The notes: generated by a model from the letters alone, not told the origin. 16,576 nucleotides of DNA from Candidatus Poribacteria bacterium (GCA_002687025.1 NYZG01000192.1:1-16576), one strand, 5' to 3'; shown: positions 1-8,106, counted from the first letter of the stretch. Program-made: numbers and translations.

Positions 1-1
1 C

Positions 2-781
2 AAGGCGGCCGTCATCGGCTCAGAGGTGGCCCGGGACCTATTCGGGAACATAGACCCTGTCGGCCAGGAACTGCGGATGAACAACCAGCGGTTCACCGTC
101 GTGGGGGTGATGGAGTCGAAGGGCGGCGGCAACAGCCCCGCCGGCAGCATGGACAACCAGGTGTTCATCCCGATCACCACGGCGAACAGCACGTTTTTCG
201 GCAGCCGGCGAATCGACAATCTGCTGTTGGAGGCCGTATCTCCTGCTGCGCGGGAACGCGCGCAGCAGGAAGTCGAAGTGGTGCTGCGGCGTTACCACGG
301 GGGCGAGAATTTCTTCCGCATCTACTCGCAGGCTGCCAACATGGAGCGCGAGGCGAACATCATGGGCGCGGCGATAAAGACGGCGCTTGGGGTCGTCGCC
401 GGGATGTCCTTGCTCGTGGGTGGCATAGGCATCCTGAACATCATGCTCGTCAGTGTCGCCGAGCGCATTCGAGAGATCGGAATCCGCAAGGCGGTCGGCG
501 CGAGTCGGATGGACATCGCCATCCAGTTCCTCATGGAAGGCGTGTTGCTCTGCCTGGTGGGGAGCAGTATCGGCATCCTGTTCGGGTGGCTCACCGAGCG
601 GGCGTTGGCGTTTGCGGTGGTGAAATTCATCATGAAGGAGGGAGAGTGGCCGTCTCTCTTCTCCTGGACTTCCGTCACGATCTCGGTCACCGTCGGCTCC
701 GTGACGGGCGTGCTTGCGGGTCTGGGGCCGGCGATCCGAGCCGCCCAACTGCCTCCGGTCGAAGCGCTACGGCACCAGTAG
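2..781 (+). CDS. MacB/FtsX-type ABC transporter permease, 5'-truncated
   Basis: C-terminal 259 residues of an inner-membrane permease of the MacB/FtsX family; the gene begins before the window and is open from base 2. What is visible is the end of the periplasmic MacB_PCD-like domain (DLFGNIDPVGQELRMNNQRF, then VVGVME), a segment rich in charged residues, and the FtsX domain with three membrane spans. The first span carries the family motif VGGIGILNIMLVSVAERIRE followed by IGIRKAVGA; the end is the usual PPVEALRHQ. MacB-type permeases usually lack a conducting channel and act as mechanotransmitters with a cytoplasmic ATPase. No ATPase is in view, but one would normally lie just upstream. The next permease starts 12 bp after the stop, so co-transcription is likely. 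This copy is clearly more diverged than the two that follow. The substrate cannot be told from sequence. Confidence 0.9.
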   Translation, partial: KAAVIGSEVARDLFGNIDPVGQELRMNNQRFTVVGVMESKGGGNSPAGSMDNQVFIPITTANSTFFGSRRIDNLLLEAVSPAARERAQQEVEVVLRRYHGGENFFRIYSQAANMEREANIMGAAIKTALGVVAGMSLLVGGIGILNIMLVSVAERIREIGIRKAVGASRMDIAIQFLMEGVLLCLVGSSIGILFGWLTERALAFAVVKFIMKEGEWPSLFSWTSVTISVTVGSVTGVLAGLGPAIRAAQLPPVEALRHQ

Positions 782-793
782 GCGGGGCGAGCG

Positions 794-2065
794 ATGGTCT
801 TTTCGCACAGTCTCATACAGGGCTTCACGGCGCTGTTCCGACAGAAGCTTCGCGCCGGCCTGACGATGCTGGGCATGGTCATCGGAATATGCGCGGTCAC
901 CGTGTCCGTGTCCGTGAGCGAAGGCCTGAACAAGATGGTCATCGGCCTCCTCGAGAACATGGGAATGGGCAACGGCATCGTATGCTGGCGCGACGGTTGG
1001 GTTCAGCAGTCCGACGGCAAGTGGGTGCGCAACACCAGCCGCGCCTACCTGAGATACAGTGACGCCCTGGCCATCGAGTCGGACGCTCCGTCGGTGAAGT
1101 TCGTCGTACCGGAGAATGAGTGGGACCTGACCGCGCGTCACGATGCGCAGTACAAGCAGGTGCGGCTGGTCGGCACCACCCCCGACTACATGCGAGGGCA
1201 CAACTGGTACACGGGCAGCGGGCGGTTCCTGACGGACCTGGACATCGAACGGAAGGCCCAGGTGTGCGTGGTCGGGACCGACATCCGACGCGATCTCTAC
1301 AAGGGCGGGCCCGCCATCGGCGAGCAGATAACCGTCGGCAGCGCGCGGCTGACGATCGTAGGAATCATGGAGGCGAAGGCCGACAACTCGCCGGGATTCA
1401 CAGGCACGAACAACACCATCCTGATGCCCCTGACGACGTTTCAGGAGCGCTTCTCAGGCCACCAATTCGTCGGCGTGTTCTTCATCCGCGCCAAGTCGAC
1501 GCTGCACGTGAAGCAGGCCGCGCGCGAGGTGAAGGTCATCCTACAGCGGCGGCACATGATCCCTGACGCCACCCAGGCATTCAGCTTCTTCACCTCCGAC
1601 GAGATCATGAAGGATGTGGGGCAGATCAGCTTCGTGATGAAGGCGTTCCTGACGGGCGTGGCGAGCATCGCCCTCGTCGTCGGCGGGGGGGGTATCATGA
1701 ACATGATGCTCGTGTCCGTCACGGAGCGCACCTACGAAATCGGACTGAGAAAGGCGGTCGGCGCCCATCGCGTTCACATTCTGTACCAGTTCCTGATCGA
1801 ATCGGTGGTGCTGGGAGCGCTTGGTGGCGTCGTTGGCGTTGGCGTTGGCTGGGGCCTGGGGAAGATCGCCGCCTTCGCGATCTCGTCGCTGCTGAATCGC
1901 GGCGGCGGCGGGCCCCCGGGAGGGTTCACGTGGCCCTCCGTGGTGTCCCTCGACGCCGCGCTGTTCGCGATGCTGGTCGCGGGAATCATTGGCGTGATCG
2001 CCGGTATACTGCCTGCGTTCCGAGCGGCGTTCTTGCCACCGACCGACGCGCTGCGGCACGTGTAG
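794..2065 (+). CDS. MacB/FtsX-type ABC transporter permease (tandem copy A)
   Basis: Complete 423-residue permease. One membrane span lies near residues 20-43 (KLRAGLTMLGMVIGICAVTV), a periplasmic domain runs from about 44 to 276, and three further spans lie near 277-303, 329-360 and 388-413. The FtsX signatures SVTERTYEIGLRKAVGAHR and the terminal PPTDALRHV are present, giving the usual four-span MacB topology without a fused ATPase. The ATG at 794 fits the family N terminus and lies 12 bp after the upstream permease. The gene is about 84% identical by eye to the next one; the first membrane segment and the last 40 residues are nearly invariant, while the periplasmic domain holds most differences. 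One oddity is the family motif GG(I/V)GIMN, which reads GGGGIMN here and is encoded by a run of eight G at 1685-1692. It is probably the partner or a paralogue of copy B; the exported substrate is unknown. Confidence 0.92.
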   Translation: MVFSHSLIQGFTALFRQKLRAGLTMLGMVIGICAVTVSVSVSEGLNKMVIGLLENMGMGNGIVCWRDGWVQQSDGKWVRNTSRAYLRYSDALAIESDAPSVKFVVPENEWDLTARHDAQYKQVRLVGTTPDYMRGHNWYTGSGRFLTDLDIERKAQVCVVGTDIRRDLYKGGPAIGEQITVGSARLTIVGIMEAKADNSPGFTGTNNTILMPLTTFQERFSGHQFVGVFFIRAKSTLHVKQAAREVKVILQRRHMIPDATQAFSFFTSDEIMKDVGQISFVMKAFLTGVASIALVVGGGGIMNMMLVSVTERTYEIGLRKAVGAHRVHILYQFLIESVVLGALGGVVGVGVGWGLGKIAAFAISSLLNRGGGGPPGGFTWPSVVSLDAALFAMLVAGIIGVIAGILPAFRAAFLPPTDALRHV

Positions 2066-2116
2066 CGGGCCTGCGGCCGCATCCGCCATCGCGGAGCCCG
2101 TTCCGCCAGCGGGCCG

Positions 2117-2135
2117 GCGCCCACACCGAGGGCGC
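2117..2135 (+). other. GC-rich hairpin between the two permease copies
   Basis: In the 143-bp gap between permease copies A and B, GCGCCC (2117-2122) can pair with GGGCGC (2130-2135) around a 7-base loop. There is no T-run after it, so it is a poor intrinsic terminator. At this GC content such a stem can easily arise by chance. The rest of the gap shows no gene or clear promoter. Confidence 0.2.
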
Positions 2136-2208
2136 GACACGATCCAACGCGGCATCGAGGCGATGTCGGCGCCGTGGTCGCGCCACGGCTCAACACGACG
2201 GGTCCAGG

Positions 2209-3477
2209 ATGGTCCTTACGCACAGTGTGTTCCAGGGCTTCATGGCGCTGTTTCGCCAGAAGCTTCGCGCCGGGTTGACGATGCTCGGCATGGTCATCGG
2301 GATATGCGCGGTGACCGTATCCGTGTCGGTGAGCGAGGGCCTGAACAAGATGGTCATCGGCCTCCTCGAGAATATGGGCATGGGAAACGGCATCGTGTGC
2401 TGGCGTGACGATTGGGTCCAGCGGGCCGATGGCAAATGGGAACGCAACAAGAGCCGCGCATATCTCGAATACGGCGATGTCCTCGCGATAGAATCCGACG
2501 CGCCGTCGGTCAAGTTCGTCGTGCCGGAGAACTGGTGGGAGGCCACCGCGCGCCACGGCTCCCAATACAAGCAGGTGCGCATGATCGGCACTTCCCCCGA
2601 CTACGACCGGGGGCACAACTGGTTCATAGATCGCGGGCGATTCCTGACAGCGCTCGACATCGAACGCAAAGAACGCGTCTGCGTCATCGGGACGGACATC
2701 GAGCGCGATCTGTACAAGGGGGCCTCGGCGTTGGGTGAGCAGATCACCATCAGGGGCGTCCGCATGACGGTCGTGGGGGTCATGGAGAAGAAGCCCGACA
2801 ACTCCCCGGACTTCACTGGGACCAACAACAACCTTCTGCTCCCGCTCACGACGTTCCAGGAGCGATTCTCCGGGCACGAGTACGTCGGTGTCTTCTTCAT
2901 CCGCGCGAAGTCCACGCTCCAGGTGAGGAAGGCCGTCCGTGAGGTGAAGGTCATCTTACAGCGGCGCCATATGATCCCCGACGCGACGGCGGCGTTCCGG
3001 TTCCAGACCTCCGACCAGATCATGGAGGAGGTCGGGAAGGTCAGCTTCGTGATGAAGGCGTTCCTGACCGGCGTAGCGAGCATCGCGCTCGTTGTCGGAG
3101 GAGTCGGCATCATGAATATGATGCTCGTGTCCGTGACGGAGCGCACCTACGAGATCGGACTGCGGAAGGCCGTCGGGGCCCATCGCGTCCACATCCTGTA
3201 TCAGTTCCTCATCGAATCGCTCGTGTTGGGGACCATTGGGGGCGTCGCTGGCGTTGGCGTCGGCTGGGGCCTGGGGAAGATCGCCGCGTTTGCGATCTCG
3301 TCGCTGTTGAATCGTGGCGGGGGTCCGCCGGGAGGTTGGGTGTGGCCGTCCGTAGTGTCGCTGGACGCCGCGCTATTCGCGATGCTGGTCGCGGGGATAA
3401 TCGGCGTGATCGCCGGCATACTGCCCGCGTTCCGAGCAGCGTTCCTGCCGCCCACGGATGCGCTGCGGCACGTATAA
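2209..3477 (+). CDS. MacB/FtsX-type ABC transporter permease (tandem copy B)
   Basis: Complete 422-residue permease with the same layout as copy A: membrane span near residues 20-43, periplasmic domain to about 276, then three C-terminal spans with the FtsX motif VVGGVGIMNMMLVSVTERTY and the end PPTDALRHV. The frame stays open upstream to 1930, but those residues overlap copy A in another frame and resemble nothing. The ATG at 2209 gives MVLTHSVFQGF, matching copy A's MVFSHSLIQGF, and was therefore chosen. Compared with copy A there are roughly 69 substitutions and one missing glycine in the poly-Gly loop before PPGG. The differences cluster in the periplasmic domain and the loops, as expected for duplicates keeping the same ATPase coupling but diverging in partner or ligand contact. 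The PhyH-like gene begins 23 bp downstream and is probably in the same transcript. Confidence 0.92.
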   Translation: MVLTHSVFQGFMALFRQKLRAGLTMLGMVIGICAVTVSVSVSEGLNKMVIGLLENMGMGNGIVCWRDDWVQRADGKWERNKSRAYLEYGDVLAIESDAPSVKFVVPENWWEATARHGSQYKQVRMIGTSPDYDRGHNWFIDRGRFLTALDIERKERVCVIGTDIERDLYKGASALGEQITIRGVRMTVVGVMEKKPDNSPDFTGTNNNLLLPLTTFQERFSGHEYVGVFFIRAKSTLQVRKAVREVKVILQRRHMIPDATAAFRFQTSDQIMEEVGKVSFVMKAFLTGVASIALVVGGVGIMNMMLVSVTERTYEIGLRKAVGAHRVHILYQFLIESLVLGTIGGVAGVGVGWGLGKIAAFAISSLLNRGGGPPGGWVWPSVVSLDAALFAMLVAGIIGVIAGILPAFRAAFLPPTDALRHV

Positions 3478-3500
3478 GCGCCGGTGACGAGGGGGGTCGA

Positions 3501-4211
3501 ATGTCACTCACGCCATCACAGGCGCGGTTCTTTCGGCACAACGGGTTCCTTAAGCTGCCGACCAGGCTGGGCGAGTCGCACACCGAGGAACTGCGCGACG
3601 CCATCTGGCGCGACATCGACGACGAGGTCGAACCGGTCGTCCGACACAAGGGCAGGCCTGTCCGCATAAGCGATGTGTGGGCACGCGGCGGCGTGTTCGA
3701 ACGCACGATTACGTCCAGCGAGATCCTCGACCCACTGGCTTCGCTCCTTGGGCCCAACATCGAATTCATCAGGAACCGGCACAACCACGCGACACTTCGC
3801 CTCCGTGAGGACGGCAGCGCCTACCTGCACCGTGATGTGCTGCAATGGTCGAGAACCATCGTGACCGTGCTCATCTACCTCGAAGAATCGACGATGCAGA
3901 ACGGGTGCACCCGCGTCATCCCGGGGACACACCTGCTGGAATCCGGCATGACTTCTCCCAGCCACGAGGGCGCCGACCGAATGGCCGAAGCGGGACTCTT
4001 GGACCAGATGGTCCCCGTGCCGATGGACGCCGGCGGGTTGCTCGCGATCGACAGCATGATCTTCCACGGCGTGGGCCCCAACGCCACCGACGGCAGCCGC
4101 ACGAGCATGACCCTCGGCTACCATAGCGTCGACGAACTGATGGACGTCGACAATGAGAAGCGCGTGTTGGTGCGTGGCGAGCGGCTGTATCAGGGCAACG
4201 ACCGTCGTTAG
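3501..4211 (+). CDS. Phytanoyl-CoA dioxygenase (PhyH) family protein
   Basis: 236-residue protein of the PhyH branch of Fe(II)/2-oxoglutarate-dependent oxygenases. Expected metal ligands are visible: H110 and D112 in LHRDV, and the distal H189 in MIFHGVGPN. R200 (GSRTSMTLGY) sits 11 residues later, where the 2-oxoglutarate carboxylate is usually bound. The family motif NGCTRVIPGTHL is at about 134-145. It begins with the typical 'FFRHNGFLKL' segment of the family. The ATG at 3501 follows a G-rich ribosome-binding stretch (3491-3496); the frame is open further upstream but overlaps the permease gene. The predicted protein is cytosolic, with no signal peptide. Members hydroxylate very different small molecules, so the substrate is unknown. 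The 23-bp gap to the permease suggests co-transcription and perhaps tailoring of a compound handled by that transporter, but that link is an inference. Confidence 0.9.
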   Translation: MSLTPSQARFFRHNGFLKLPTRLGESHTEELRDAIWRDIDDEVEPVVRHKGRPVRISDVWARGGVFERTITSSEILDPLASLLGPNIEFIRNRHNHATLRLREDGSAYLHRDVLQWSRTIVTVLIYLEESTMQNGCTRVIPGTHLLESGMTSPSHEGADRMAEAGLLDQMVPVPMDAGGLLAIDSMIFHGVGPNATDGSRTSMTLGYHSVDELMDVDNEKRVLVRGERLYQGNDRR

Positions 4212-4255
4212 CGCGTCGCTCGGCGCCTCGGAGCCATCGTGAGGACAGGCCGCTG

Positions 4256-5092
4256 ATGGCAAGGGACCGCCGCTCCGAGCGCGTTGACATGCGGCGATGG
4301 GAGTCGGGTGGTTCGTCGCGGGCGGATGATTGGCTCGCCGTCGAGGAGCCGCTCGAGATCGTTATCGAGCACGACGGTTCCGCGCTGCCGCTCCTAACGA
4401 CCATGCGGACCCCTGGAAACGACGCGGAACTCGCCGTCGGCCTGCTGTACTCCGAGCGCATCGTCCGCACACGAGATGACGTACTGTCCGTCGATCACTC
4501 CGTCGACCCGCGGTTACCACGAGACAACCGCGCCAACCGGATCGTCGTAGGCCTGCATCCCGCCTGTTCGCCACCCGACATGGTTCTGCGCCGCTCATTC
4601 CTCAGCACAGCCGCCTGCGGCGTGTGCGGCCGCACCGTCGTGGCGGACCTCACCGCGGAGCTTCGCGCCCTCCCGAGGGATCAGACGGTGTCGGCCGACG
4701 TCCTCAGCTCGGTCGGGGATCGTCTGCGAGAGGAACAGTCCACGTTCGACAGGACGGGCGGCATACATGCCACGGGGCTGTTCGACCTGTCCGGCGACCT
4801 GATCCTGCGACGTGAGGACATCGGGCGCCACAATGCCACCGATGCGGTCATCGGCGCCAGTCTGCTCGCGGGGCACACGCCGCTGGATCGGCACGTCGTT
4901 CTGGTCACCGGGCGCGTCGGCTACGAGATCGTGCAGAAGTGCTGGGTGGCCGGCGTGACACTACTCGCGGCCATCGGGGCTCCGTCCAGTCTCGCGGTGG
5001 ATATGGCCCTGGAGGCGGATATGACGCTCGTCGGCTTCCTGCGAGACGGGCGGTTCAACGGGTACTCGGCCCCTGAACGGATCACGGGGTAA
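4256..5092 (+). CDS. fdhD: FdhD, formate dehydrogenase accessory sulfurtransferase
   Basis: 278-residue FdhD-family protein. FdhD passes sulfur from a cysteine desulfurase to the bis-molybdopterin guanine dinucleotide cofactor of formate dehydrogenases and is needed for their activity. Conserved elements appear in order: EEPLEI (30-35), TPGNDAELAVGLLYSERI (52-69), the sulfur-carrying CxxC as C121-GV-C124, TGGIHATGLF (167-176), EDIGRHNATDAVIG (187-200), VTGRVGYEIVQK (217-228), GAPSSLAVDMA (241-251) and the C-terminal GFLRDGRFNGYS. All expected key residues are present and the length is normal, so it should be functional. The ATG at 4256 has GAGGA at 4241-4245. It lies 44 bp after the PhyH-like gene on the same strand. 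No formate dehydrogenase or molybdopterin gene is in the window, so its client enzyme must be encoded elsewhere. Confidence 0.95.
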   Translation: MARDRRSERVDMRRWESGGSSRADDWLAVEEPLEIVIEHDGSALPLLTTMRTPGNDAELAVGLLYSERIVRTRDDVLSVDHSVDPRLPRDNRANRIVVGLHPACSPPDMVLRRSFLSTAACGVCGRTVVADLTAELRALPRDQTVSADVLSSVGDRLREEQSTFDRTGGIHATGLFDLSGDLILRREDIGRHNATDAVIGASLLAGHTPLDRHVVLVTGRVGYEIVQKCWVAGVTLLAAIGAPSSLAVDMALEADMTLVGFLRDGRFNGYSAPERITG

Positions 5093-5096
5093 ACGG

Positions 5097-7460
5097 CTAC
5101 GGCACGTACGTCGTCGCTTCCCCGCCCACCCGCGCGAGGACGCCTCTCGCCGGTATCCGCGCCCCGCCATGCTCGTACGCCTGGTCCCCGAAGTTCGCCA
5201 CGACCTCCCCTGCGTCCCCGAAGACGGTCCTCTGCACGAGCCGGTCTTCCGTGACCCACTCAAAGTCGGTCAGAGCCTCCAGCGCGAACGCGCGCAGTAT
5301 CGGCGACAGGAAGCTGTAGTGCGCCAGCATCCGGGTCCGATGCTTGCGGTACTCGTCGAGATTCATGTGGTACATCGGCGGGACGGAGTAGAGAGCTTCC
5401 GCGAGCGCCGTTGTCGCTATCTGGTCGGAGAACTTGAGGCTCGCGTACCCCCACTGATGCGTCGTGACGACCGAGTCGTGGAACGCCGTCTGGAACAGCG
5501 GCAGTCGATACGTCGGGTCGAAGTAGGGCAGGTAGTATTCAGGCTTCAGCGGTACCTGCTTCGTGAACACCGCGGGGCCGTCCGAAGGCCAGTAGCCGCC
5601 GAGGTAGTACGGAGACTCCTTGTCCTTGAAGTCCGGGTCGCCCCAGCCCACGACGGGCGTAGTCATGCCATGGGCGAAGTGTATCGTCGACGCCGCGTAC
5701 GCCGAGCCCCCCTCGGAGCCGACTACCGCGCCGTGCTCGTCGACTATCCATGCCATGCGGCGGAGACGTTCTCGCATGTCGTCGAGCTGCGTCGCGGGAT
5801 GCAGCTCGGAGTAGTCGTCGAACAGTTCGCCGTAGGCGTCGCAGTCGACGAACCACGAGTTGTACGGCCGCCGCATGGAATCGACGATCCAAGTCACGCG
5901 TCGCTCGACATGCGGGCGCGCGGCGATGGGGCTGAGGTTGTAGCCCTTCTGCTTGAAGCCCCGCTTGTATGACCCGTCGGCGCGGACGATCGCGCCCGTT
6001 TCGTACAGCGCTCGGTCGAATTGCGCGGTTTCCCAGGTGTCCTCCTCGTCGGGGTCGTGGATGCTGTGGAACGAGTCGTACGGGCCGATGAGGTAGCCTG
6101 CGTCCTGGGCCCGCTCGATCGCTGCGGGGTGCCGGAATCCGCCCTGCCAGGAGTCGAGACCCAACCAAAGGCGGTCCAGGCCGTCGGCCACGAATCGGTT
6201 AATCATCTTCGTCGAGACGCCGTCACCCCAGGTCTCCGGTGGCAGGAGAAGGTCCGGGAGGGCCGCGGTCAACAGGAGGCCGTTGAGGCGATAGATGTCC
6301 GGTTCGTTCAGCGTGGCGCGATCCGCCGCCAGAAGCTGCGTGGCCTCGTCGGGCAGTTCGACGTCGCGCCATGCCGCTGCGTTGTAGTAGCCCGAGCCTC
6401 GCAACGCCTCGCTGATGCCGTCCGTAAGCGTGTCCTTCAGGTACTTGTAGACGATGGCGTCGGCCTCGATATCGGCCAGCGCCGCGACCGCGTCCTCGTC
6501 CAGCCGGGACACTAGGCGGGCGAGCGGAGGCGATGCCGACGCCCGGAGAGCCTTCACGAATTCGGGCCAGCCGCGCACGTCGTGACGCGTCAGGAGCTTA
6601 TCGCCCCAGAGGTAGATGTGCGCCGCGCCCAGCAACTTGGCCGCTTCGGGCGTCCGTTCGATCTTCCGCCGCATCGACACGAACTCGCCGCGCCCGATGA
6701 CCCACTCTCGGTACTTGCGCGCGGGCTCTATCGGCGACGGGCCTCCTAGCCGGATTGTGAGGCCGTACTCCTTGTGGTCCCAATTGCGGGTGAATTCGTG
6801 GCCGAAGCTCATGCTCAGGCGGCCGTCGCGCTCCTCGAACCGGTAGGCGTTGTTCAGCTCGTTCGTGGCGATGTACGTGAGTGTGTAGTCGCCGCAATCG
6901 AGGCCCCAGAACGGCATCGACAGCCCCTCGGTCGTGTCCGTGGCCCCGCGCTCGATCAGGAATCGCTGCCATTCCGCGTGTTCGGTCGGGACGTAGTTGC
7001 CCTCGTGCAGCGGCAGTATCCACCCGCGCGCGACCTCCCCCGGGATGCCCGGCCAGGCGAACTCGCCCGCGCCGTCAGATACGAAGCGGGTCGTGAGCGC
7101 GTCGCCCTCCAGCTCCATCGTGACTGACATCCCGACGTCGGGCAGGGACCATGTCGCGCGGTTCCCGTCGATCCGCTCGTCCGCTGCCGGTCCCAAGTCG
7201 GCCTGTGGCGAGGCGACCGTGATGTCGCCGCGGCCTGTCGGAGTTGCCACCACGCCAATCGTCTCGGTCGACACGCGTACGGCCCACATGCTGTTGCTGA
7301 AGACGAACTCGGCCGCCGCGCCGCTGGTGATGGCTGCCAACGATAGGCACACGCATGCGACCCGCCGGGAGCCGCTCCCCGATAGCGTCTTGCCCGTGCG
7401 GCGCCATGTGGCCCATGCCCTGCCCGAGATGAACATCCTGCGTGCGATTGGTGTCGTCAT
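5097..7460 (-). CDS. Exported glycoside hydrolase, GH129/GH101-like
   Basis: 787 residues with the start at 7460. The N terminus has a 30-residue basic region, a twin arginine (SRRVAC, residues 31-36), a hydrophobic stretch VACVCLSLAAITSGAAA and a likely cleavage after AAA at about residue 50, so export is likely, possibly by Tat. A beta-rich region follows to about residue 250, then a probable barrel. The best candidate catalytic segments are WFVDCDAYGELFDDY (about 536-550), with acidic D539 and D541, and VGSEGG (about 580-585), with E583. The C-terminal part contains PLFQTAFHDSVVTTHQWGY. This arrangement resembles GH129 and the related GH101 alpha-N-acetylgalactosaminidases; assignment is by pattern memory, so substrate specificity is unproven. 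The frame is open to 7622, but the added residues are low-complexity Ser/Thr/Gly. It converges on fdhD with 4 bp between stop codons. Another uncharacterised GH-like family is possible. Confidence 0.6.
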   Translation of the reverse strand: MTTPIARRMFISGRAWATWRRTGKTLSGSGSRRVACVCLSLAAITSGAAAEFVFSNSMWAVRVSTETIGVVATPTGRGDITVASPQADLGPAADERIDGNRATWSLPDVGMSVTMELEGDALTTRFVSDGAGEFAWPGIPGEVARGWILPLHEGNYVPTEHAEWQRFLIERGATDTTEGLSMPFWGLDCGDYTLTYIATNELNNAYRFEERDGRLSMSFGHEFTRNWDHKEYGLTIRLGGPSPIEPARKYREWVIGRGEFVSMRRKIERTPEAAKLLGAAHIYLWGDKLLTRHDVRGWPEFVKALRASASPPLARLVSRLDEDAVAALADIEADAIVYKYLKDTLTDGISEALRGSGYYNAAAWRDVELPDEATQLLAADRATLNEPDIYRLNGLLLTAALPDLLLPPETWGDGVSTKMINRFVADGLDRLWLGLDSWQGGFRHPAAIERAQDAGYLIGPYDSFHSIHDPDEEDTWETAQFDRALYETGAIVRADGSYKRGFKQKGYNLSPIAARPHVERRVTWIVDSMRRPYNSWFVDCDAYGELFDDYSELHPATQLDDMRERLRRMAWIVDEHGAVVGSEGGSAYAASTIHFAHGMTTPVVGWGDPDFKDKESPYYLGGYWPSDGPAVFTKQVPLKPEYYLPYFDPTYRLPLFQTAFHDSVVTTHQWGYASLKFSDQIATTALAEALYSVPPMYHMNLDEYRKHRTRMLAHYSFLSPILRAFALEALTDFEWVTEDRLVQRTVFGDAGEVVANFGDQAYEHGGARIPARGVLARVGGEATTYVP

Positions 7461-7476
7461 GCGCGATGTAGTGGCG

Positions 7477-7482
7477 CCTCCT
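7477..7482 (-). promoter_or_regulatory. AGGAGG ribosome binding site deciding the GH start
   Basis: On the minus strand a perfect AGGAGG (top-strand CCTCCT, 7477-7482) lies 16 bases before the ATG at 7460. The spacing is longer than ideal. This ATG nevertheless places a recognisable export signal at the N terminus, unlike the GTG at 7622. The ATG at 7436 has an AGG touching it and no proper spacing. Confidence 0.45.
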
Positions 7483-8106
7483 GGTGTGGTCGAGGTCGAC
7501 CGTGTCCGCGATGCCGGGCCGCTGGTGTGGGCCGAGGGTGTAACGGTAGAGATTCGGGCAGTCGACGAGTCGCCGTATGTGCCGCCTGACGTGACCGCGT
7601 CGCCGTTGACGTCGGCGGCCACTGGGCCGTCGGCGCGGCCGATGTCGGGAAGACGTCAGTCGGGCAGCGCGTCCACGCCGCCGTCGGAACGGTCCGGTAG
7701 AAGGGCCCGTTCGGCATGCGCACGGCGTGCGTCGACCTCGCCGACTGTGTGGCTCGCACGCTCGTCCCAGAGAGGCCACGCCGCCATCGCGCGGAGCCTC
7801 ACGAAGGCGCGCACGTGGACTCGCGCTCGCCGCGCGCCGATCTGCGGTGTCCACAGTGTATAACGGGCAGACGCCCAGCGCGGATGCAGGCGATAGCCGC
7901 CGTCGAGAGGAGCTCTCTGCACATCGTCTGCAACGCGCTAACCCGTGGGTGTCCATTCCCGGCGACCCGTGCGAGTCCGGCTCGGCCCCAGGACAGGACA
8001 GTCCCGGGCCGGGGCAGGAGCGAGATGGCGTCCGCGACTGACGACGGGCCCGTCACCCGACCCGGTCTCCTGACGGATCGCCAGCCTGCCGCGTGCCGGG
8101 CGTGAC

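Noticed and set aside
1930..2208. Extended 5' end of permease copy B (515-residue reading)
   Set aside because: The extra residues overlap copy A in another frame and match nothing; the ATG at 2209 aligns with the start of copy A.
1774..2877. 367-residue minus-strand open frame across the permease pair
   Set aside because: Antisense shadow of two confident permease genes; its repeats mirror their duplication.
3336..3500. Extended 5' end of the PhyH-like gene
   Set aside because: The extension lies inside permease copy B. The ATG at 3501 has a G-rich ribosome binding site and gives the typical PhyH N terminus.
7656..7922. 88-codon minus-strand frame called as a gene
   Set aside because: GTG start without a ribosome binding site and no recognised family; kept only as an observation about the intergenic region.
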